This document shows, in pieces, positions 8,141 to 11,867 of a stretch of DNA of 11,867 bases. This DNA is from an uncultured Lachnospiraceae bacterium. GTDB lineage: Bacteria > Bacillota > Clostridia > Lachnospirales > Lachnospiraceae. How positions within the stretch are numbered: position 1 is the first letter of the stretch; every line of letters begins with the position of its first letter. The translations under genes were made by a program, and so were the position numbers. Location of the stretch: positions 1-11,867 of the forward strand of contig CAJUOE010000218.1 in NCBI GenBank assembly GCA_910587895.1, read 5' to 3'. Under the pieces are notes generated by a model that worked only from the letters and a program-made list of their open reading frames with translations, was not told the DNA's origin and made no database searches.

Positions 8141-9865
8141 ATGAAGAAAGTAATATGTATCATATGTGTCCTGGTATTGAGCGCTTTGGGAAGCATGGAG
8201 GCGTATGCATCGTACAATACAGGGATTTATGATCAGAACGAAGGGATTTATGGGGAGAGCAAGGCAGACGAGAATGAGGGAAACGAAACCGGGAAAGAGA
8301 AAGACAGCGAACCCGGGAAAGTGCGGGAGAACCAGCCGGGTTCTGTGGCGACGCCGGATGATGGAAAGAAGGAAGATGCAAAATATGTCCTGCTTGTGGG
8401 AAACAGTTTTACCAGAGAAACCCGTAATGGGATTACCTGGACAATAGAGCAGCCCCTGGAGGAACTGGCAGCGGGGGAGGGACATAACCTGGAGGTTACG
8501 ACGCTGGCGCATGGCTCGGCAAGGCTGGCATATTATGCAGGATTAGGAGATAAGAAGGTTTCTTATTACGGAGAGCTGCTGAATCTTTTGACAAATCATA
8601 AATGGGATTATATCATATTTCAGGAACAGACAACAAATGCAATTACGAGCCTGGAAACTGAGATGATTCCGGCAGTGCAGCAGCTGCGCAAGATGGTGAC
8701 AGCGCTCCAGCCCCAGGCGAAGATGCTGCTTTACATGAATGCAGGATACAGCAATGGCGTGGCAGTGAAAGTAGACGGGGTCAGCAGGCTGCTGACGACA
8801 CCGGAGATGTCCTTGCGTCTCGCTGCCGGATTTAAAGAGATAGAAAGGCGGCTGGGCGTCGAGGTGGTTATGGTGGGTATGCATTCGAGGCGGATTGAAA
8901 CGCTGTATCCATGGATAAATCTTACGCAGTCGGATAATAAGCATCCGAACTACGCAGGCTATTTTCTGGCAGCCAGTTGTTTTTATTATAAAATTTATGG
9001 GAAGACGGCGAATCCGTGGAATGCATCTTTGACGCACTGTAACGTTCCGGTGGCAGATCTCGCTTTGCTGTGTGCCCTGCCCAAGGACTACCTGATGATC
9101 AACCGGAATATAGTTTCGCTCAGAGTGGGAAAGACGGCGACGGTACAGGCAGTGGCATCCAGCCGGCTGTGGCAGTCTTATGATATCACATATAAGAGCC
9201 TCAATCCCAATGTGGCGACAGTGAACGCGCAGACAGGCCTGATTACGGCAAAGGCAGCGGGAGATACCGTTGTCTATGCGGAGGCGGCGGATGGATTGCT
9301 GGCATTTTGCAGCGTCGAGGTCAGGACCCCGCTGAAATTTTCCAGGGCACATTACCTGGCGGGCAAGGGCGATAAGATCATGATAAAGCCGCAGGGAAAT
9401 AAAGACAATTTGAAGTGGCACAGCGGCAATAAGAAGGTGGCAACCGTCGATAACACGGGGCTGGTTACCGTAAAAGAATCCGGAAAGGTGACAATCGTGG
9501 CTACCAATAAGGATAATACGGACGACAAGGCTTCCTATGTCCTCTACGTGGAACTGGACAAGCCCGAGAACGTAGCTGCTAAATCAATGGGTAAGGTTTC
9601 GGCAAAAAAGAAAACAGGAAAGATTAAGGTTTCCTGGCGTGCAGTTTCCGGTGCAAAGAAGTATTATGTTTATCGTTCCACGAAGAAGAATGGAAGTTAT
9701 AAGCTGGTTGGAACCAGTAAAAAGAGAACTTTTGTGGACAAAACCGCGGAAGTAAACAAGAATTATTATTACAAGGTAGAGGCGGCAAATTCTTATAAAT
9801 ATTGTACCAGCCCACTGAGCAAAAGGACAACGGCTGCAAAGGTAAAACGATTAAAACGGAAATAG
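8141..9865 (+). CDS. Secreted SGNH-hydrolase-like protein with Ig-like and FnIII domains
   Basis: A 574-residue exported protein. The ATG at 8141 has GGAGG at 8132-8136; an in-frame GTG at 8126 is less likely because the SD would lie inside the gene. Residues 1-22 are a signal peptide (MKK, hydrophobic core, cleavage after AYA). A Glu/Lys/Gly-rich linker runs to about 75. An SGNH/GDSL-like domain follows at about 80-300, with GNSF at 87-90 (probable nucleophile S89) and a C-terminal SDNKHPN at 264-270 (probable D265/H268 pair). It resembles the DUF4886 type of SGNH protein. Two bacterial Ig-like (Big_2) repeats lie at about 320-396 and 399-471, with paired VATV strands and GLITAKAAG or GLVTVKESG. 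A fibronectin III-like domain occupies about 473-565 and the tail is very basic. There is no LPXTG motif or membrane anchor. Substrate unknown; carbohydrate or cell-wall ester cleavage is only a guess. Confidence 0.85.
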   Translation: MKKVICIICVLVLSALGSMEAYASYNTGIYDQNEGIYGESKADENEGNETGKEKDSEPGKVRENQPGSVATPDDGKKEDAKYVLLVGNSFTRETRNGITWTIEQPLEELAAGEGHNLEVTTLAHGSARLAYYAGLGDKKVSYYGELLNLLTNHKWDYIIFQEQTTNAITSLETEMIPAVQQLRKMVTALQPQAKMLLYMNAGYSNGVAVKVDGVSRLLTTPEMSLRLAAGFKEIERRLGVEVVMVGMHSRRIETLYPWINLTQSDNKHPNYAGYFLAASCFYYKIYGKTANPWNASLTHCNVPVADLALLCALPKDYLMINRNIVSLRVGKTATVQAVASSRLWQSYDITYKSLNPNVATVNAQTGLITAKAAGDTVVYAEAADGLLAFCSVEVRTPLKFSRAHYLAGKGDKIMIKPQGNKDNLKWHSGNKKVATVDNTGLVTVKESGKVTIVATNKDNTDDKASYVLYVELDKPENVAAKSMGKVSAKKKTGKIKVSWRAVSGAKKYYVYRSTKKNGSYKLVGTSKKRTFVDKTAEVNKNYYYKVEAANSYKYCTSPLSKRTTAAKVKRLKRK

Positions 9866-9894
9866 GGCATCGCAGTATGGTGTGTTGGGCGGAA

Positions 9895-9922
9895 TGTACA
9901 AAAAGTAGATAAGTTTTAGAAT
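9895..9922 (+). promoter_or_regulatory. Possible sigma-A promoter ahead of acquired genes
   Basis: TGTACA at 9895-9900 (four of six to the -35 consensus) and TAGAAT at 9917-9922 (five of six to the -10) are 16 bases apart, between the end of the secreted-protein gene and its terminator. It is one of the few places where the downstream operon could start, since only 23 bases separate the second hairpin from the first start codon. A start near 9929 would lie within the left arm of the first hairpin and so disable it in that transcript. Weak, pattern-only call. Confidence 0.22.
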
Positions 9923-9967
9923 GAAATTCGACAAGAGGTATTAAAGCCTCTGCCGAATTTCTTTTTT
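9923..9967 (+). terminator. Terminator of the secreted-protein gene
   Basis: The lower stem GAAATTCG 9923-9930 pairs perfectly with CGAATTTC 9954-9961. An upper stem (9935-9938 with 9947-9950, plus 9932-9933 with 9951-9952) carries small bulges and closes an eight-base loop. TTTTTT follows at 9962-9967. A good intrinsic terminator 57 bases after the stop codon. Confidence 0.88.
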
Positions 9968-9990
9968 ATTGAAATAGCAGAGAAAAAGAA

Positions 9991-10031
9991 GAGCGTGCAG
10001 AGCGTAAAAACTCTGACACGCTTATTTTTTT
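9991..10031 (+). terminator. Second terminator-like hairpin at the element edge
   Basis: GAGCGTG 9991-9997 pairs with CACGCTT 10017-10023 (last pair G-T), and CAGAG 9998-10002 with CTCTG 10011-10015. One bulged A (10016) interrupts the stem and the loop has eight bases. After one A come seven T's at 10025-10031. It lies 23 bases after the end of the first terminator's T-run and 23 bases before the next start codon. It is either the end of the acquired element's other transcript, a back-up terminator, or an attenuator in the leader of the downstream operon. Confidence 0.7.
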
Positions 10032-10034
10032 ACA

Positions 10035-10057
10035 ACGAAAGAGAGGTAAACAGTATG
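10035..10057 (+). promoter_or_regulatory. Initiation-region repeat, copy 1
   Basis: The sequence ACGAAAGAGAGGTAAACAGT followed by ATG. It matches 10561-10583 at 20 of 23 positions, including the start codon. It holds the GAGAGG ribosome binding site of the 110-residue phage-type gene, at a spacing of eight bases. Confidence 0.8.
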
Positions 10058-10387
10058 AAATTGAACAAAGAGAGATTTTTAAGGACAGAGTTAGGCAGCA
10101 CATTAAAGGATTGTATAACAAGCTGGGATATAGCGTTGAACGCTTGCAGACAGCACGCATACTACACAGACGAATATAAAAGGGAGAGAAAAGTAGCGGA
10201 TTGGTGTCAAGCGCAGTGGGAAGTTTACAAAATGGCAATAAAGCAGTTTTACGGGGTAGAGTATTGCTTTACCAGAACTGATACATATTATGGGCTGGTT
10301 ACGGAAGATGAAACAGACTGGCTTTTTAAGGTTGAAAGAAAGGAGAGTAAGGACAATGGCAAGGAGATACAAGAGATTGCGCTATGA
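10055..10387 (+). CDS. Phage-type hypothetical protein
   Basis: A 110-residue soluble protein with no catalytic motif that I recognise. The middle (WCQAQWEVYKMAIKQFYG, about 50-67) and the C-terminal half (FTRTD, then TEDETDWLFKVERK, about 84-97) look like a conserved family of small hypothetical proteins from clostridial phages and integrative elements; that is recognition from memory, not a search. The ATG at 10055 has GAGAGG at 10041-10046 eight bases upstream. An in-frame GTG at 9995 would put the start inside the hairpin and is rejected. It is the first gene of the compositionally distinct right-hand block, and its last 32 bases overlap the next gene. Confidence 0.75.
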   Translation: MKLNKERFLRTELGSTLKDCITSWDIALNACRQHAYYTDEYKRERKVADWCQAQWEVYKMAIKQFYGVEYCFTRTDTYYGLVTEDETDWLFKVERKESKDNGKEIQEIAL

Positions 10388-10547
10388 GGACAGACGGACA
10401 ATAGAAAAGATGCTTAAGGCGGGCGACAGCATAGTAGAGATTGCGGCAGCAGTAGGAACACACAGAGATACGATTTACAAAGAGATTGAGCGCAGCGGCA
10501 CGGATAAGCTGACATATACAGCAGACATAGCGCAGGCGACACTTTAA
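10356..10547 (+). CDS. Small helix-turn-helix protein
   Basis: A 63-residue basic protein. Residues about 8-47 (RLRYEDRRTIEKMLKAG, then SIVEIAAAVGTHRDTIYKEIERSG) form a helix-turn-helix like that at the N-terminus of IS30-family transposases (HTH_38 type): a first helix, the turn around AVGTH, and a recognition helix with DTIYKEIER. There is no DDE catalytic domain; the frame closes normally after a short tail. The ATG at 10356 has AGGAGAG at 10341-10347 and lies within the end of the preceding gene (32-base overlap). An in-frame upstream ATG at 10290 has no matching SD. It probably binds DNA, perhaps as a regulator or accessory protein of the element; the target is unknown. Confidence 0.75.
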   Translation: MARRYKRLRYEDRRTIEKMLKAGDSIVEIAAAVGTHRDTIYKEIERSGTDKLTYTADIAQATL

Positions 10548-10560
10548 GACCAGAGAGGCG

Positions 10561-10583
10561 ACGAAAGAGAGGCAAACACAATG
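10561..10583 (+). promoter_or_regulatory. Initiation-region repeat, copy 2
   Basis: The sequence ACGAAAGAGAGGCAAACACA followed by ATG, the second copy of the 10035-10057 element. It sits in front of the PP-loop gene. A further GAGAGGCG lies just upstream at 10553-10560. The methyltransferase start has a shorter version of the same layout (GGAGAGGTATACAGT before its GTG). Confidence 0.8.
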
Positions 10584-11465
10584 GCACGCACAAAGGTAGT
10601 ACCGACAGAGGGATTATTAAGCGATTTGGAGTATACCAGCGTAATAGTAAGCTACTCAAACGGGATAGACAGCACGGGGGCGCTGTACTGGGCGGTTAAG
10701 AACTTTCCTAAAGAAAAGATATATCTGCTTTATTGTGATACTGGGTGTGAGTACCCAGAAAACGTATCACTGTTTTACAAGGTGGCGGCGTTCATGGGAG
10801 TTAAGCCCGTTCTGCTATCGGATACCAGAGGATTTTTAGGGCTGCTGCTGAATGAGCGGCTTAAGTTTCCAGATATGAAAAATAGATGGTGTACGGCTTA
10901 TCTGAAAACGGCGGTAACTGACAAATGGATACGGCAGCATAGGCAGCAGTTAGGCGCAAAGTGCTTATTTGTATCTGGGGAGCGCAGGGACGAAAGCACG
11001 GGGCGGGCAAAGTTGCCAGAGCTGGAATATCACAGCACAACACTTAAGACAAAGCGGGTAGCAGATTTTACATGCCATTGGTACAGACCTTGCCTAGATT
11101 ACGAAAAAGGCAAAATGTTTGAGCAGGGCAGGGAGCTTAAGCTAGAGCCGCACCCGTGCTATGAATACATAGGTAGGTGTAGCTGTATGTTCTGTATGTT
11201 CATGCCAGAGCGCCACGCAGCAGAGAACATGAAGAGATACCCAGAAATGGCGGCAGAGTATGTACGGGCAGAAATGAAGATACAGCACACATGGAAAAAG
11301 GCAAAGAGCCTGCAAAGTGTTTTCAATGAATGTATGGATATAGACGACATAGACGAGGACATAAAGCAGGAAAATAGGCAGTTAAGCGTATTTGACGAAC
11401 AGAAAGGAAAAGGAGATTTGAAAGGAGAGGTATACAGTGGGATTGACAGTGTTAAGCCTATTTGA
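10581..11465 (+). CDS. PP-loop PAPS reductase-like enzyme
   Basis: A 294-residue protein of the adenine nucleotide alpha-hydrolase/PAPS reductase family (relatives: CysH, DndC). The PP-loop is SYSNGIDS (24-31), with Asn in place of the first Gly of the usual SGGxDS. The next strand, LLYCDTGCEYPE (49-60), is typical. Other family-like motifs are NRWCTAYLK (101-109) and SGERRDES (132-139). A cysteine group, C193, C200, C202 and C205 in HPCYEYIGRCSCMFC (191-205), could together with C104 bind an Fe-S cluster or zinc. The C-terminal 50 residues are acidic. GAGAGG at 10567-10572 precedes the ATG by eight bases. Nine of eleven Ile codons are ATA. It overlaps the methyltransferase by 29 bases. Genes of this type in phages are annotated as PAPS reductases, but sulfate reduction is unlikely here; nucleic acid thiolation or modification is a plausible inference. 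dndB, dndD and dndE were not seen. Confidence 0.85.
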   Translation: MARTKVVPTEGLLSDLEYTSVIVSYSNGIDSTGALYWAVKNFPKEKIYLLYCDTGCEYPENVSLFYKVAAFMGVKPVLLSDTRGFLGLLLNERLKFPDMKNRWCTAYLKTAVTDKWIRQHRQQLGAKCLFVSGERRDESTGRAKLPELEYHSTTLKTKRVADFTCHWYRPCLDYEKGKMFEQGRELKLEPHPCYEYIGRCSCMFCMFMPERHAAENMKRYPEMAAEYVRAEMKIQHTWKKAKSLQSVFNECMDIDDIDEDIKQENRQLSVFDEQKGKGDLKGEVYSGIDSVKPI

Positions 11466-11867
11466 CGGTATAAGCTGCGGCATGGTGGCTTTGCAGCGGG
11501 CAGGCATAGAGATAGACAAGTACATAGCATATGAGATAGAGCATAATGCTATTGAAATCAGCAGAAAGAATTACCCAGACATAATAAGGGGTGGGGACGT
11601 CACAAAGGAAGATTTTACAAAGTATAAGGGCAAGATAGATTTACTGATAGGCGGTAGCCCATGCCAAAACCTTTGCAGCTGCGGGGATAAGAAAGGGCTG
11701 GACGGTGCGGAAAGCAAGTTGTTCTTTGATTATGTGAGGGCTTTATACGAAACAGAGGCTAAATGGTTTTTGCTGGAAAACAATGCAACCATGACAAAGG
11801 AGAACCAAGACATAATAACAGAAATTATGGGGGTAGAGCCTATATACATTAACTCTAATCTGCTGAC
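11437..11867 (+). CDS. C5-cytosine DNA methyltransferase, N-terminal part
   Basis: The frame is open from a GTG at 11437 to the window end (143 codons, no stop), so the gene is cut by the window. Motif I is VLSLFDGISCGMVAL (residues 5-19), for S-adenosylmethionine binding. The catalytic motif IV is GGSPCQNLC (72-80) with nucleophile C76, followed by G-GLDG-ESKLFF typical of phage Dcm enzymes. Motif VI is FLLENN (111-116) with the essential E114; the third position is Asn instead of the usual Val. The last visible stretch, GVEPIYINSNLL, leads into the target recognition region outside the window. AGGAGAGG at 11423-11430 supports the GTG start; the first internal ATG (11482) would lose motif I. 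It overlaps the PP-loop gene by 29 bases and is coupled to it. Twelve of sixteen Ile codons are ATA. Sequence specificity cannot be told. Confidence 0.92.
   Translation, partial: MGLTVLSLFDGISCGMVALQRAGIEIDKYIAYEIEHNAIEISRKNYPDIIRGGDVTKEDFTKYKGKIDLLIGGSPCQNLCSCGDKKGLDGAESKLFFDYVRALYETEAKWFLLENNATMTKENQDIITEIMGVEPIYINSNLL

Noticed and set aside
8024..8512. 162-codon - strand frame with a YIPS/YVVPS-like repeat at one end
   Set aside because: The repeat is only the 15-bp DNA repeat read in a frame-preserving way; the rest is antisense to a well-supported gene.
8543..9421. 292-codon open frame on the - strand
   Set aside because: Antisense to the secreted-protein gene, which has a signal peptide and clear domains; the product is low-complexity in character and lacks any family motif.
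9995..10054. Upstream GTG start for the 110-residue protein
   Set aside because: It would begin inside the hairpin stem and lacks an SD, while the ATG at 10055 has GAGAGG at a proper distance.
10356..10547. IS30 insertion sequence
   Set aside because: Only the helix-turn-helix is present, the frame closes at 63 residues, and no terminal inverted repeats or DDE domain were found.
10581..11465. Complete Dnd phosphorothioation system
   Set aside because: Only a PP-loop protein is present; no dndB, dndD or dndE genes are seen, and the next gene is a cytosine methyltransferase.

Overview
The window looks like a chromosomal segment of a low-to-mid GC Gram-positive anaerobe, most likely a clostridium of the Lachnospiraceae type. 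The gene order plsX-acpP-rnc-smc-ftsY is a classic Firmicutes housekeeping cluster. The genes have strong GGAGG ribosome binding sites, and the secreted protein downstream has the Big_2/fibronectin III architecture common in gut clostridia. The taxonomic call is an inference from gene order and style; no rRNA or other marker is present.

Left part (about 1-8010), all on the + strand: plsX and acpP (phospholipid/fatty acid synthesis) overlap by 11 bases. They are followed by a long hairpin with a T-run that ends just 14 bases before rnc (RNase III). rnc overlaps smc (chromosome condensation) by 10 bases. ftsY (signal recognition particle receptor) and an ACT-domain threonine ammonia-lyase follow with short gaps. 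The genes cover membrane lipid supply, RNA processing, chromosome segregation and membrane protein targeting, with the amino acid enzyme as a passenger at the end.

Middle part (about 8010-9967): a 15-bp tandem repeat lies in a short intergenic stretch. Next comes a gene for a secreted multidomain protein (signal peptide, SGNH-hydrolase-like domain, two bacterial Ig-like domains, fibronectin III domain) with its own strong terminator.

Right part (about 9970-11867): an acquired segment, probably the edge of a prophage or integrative element. Codon use changes abruptly: isoleucine is mostly ATA here and almost never ATA in the housekeeping genes sampled. It starts behind a second terminator-like hairpin and holds four tightly packed + strand genes: a phage-type hypothetical protein, a 63-residue helix-turn-helix protein, a PP-loop (PAPS reductase-like) enzyme with a cysteine cluster, and the start of a C5-cytosine DNA methyltransferase that runs off the window. 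The PP-loop/methyltransferase pair is the best candidate for an unusual DNA-modification function, but each family is known from phages and the joint function is inference.

No stretch over 300 bases lacks a gene. The gaps 1-157, 8010-8140 and 9866-10054 are described as features. No tRNA, rRNA, CRISPR array or complete insertion sequence was seen.
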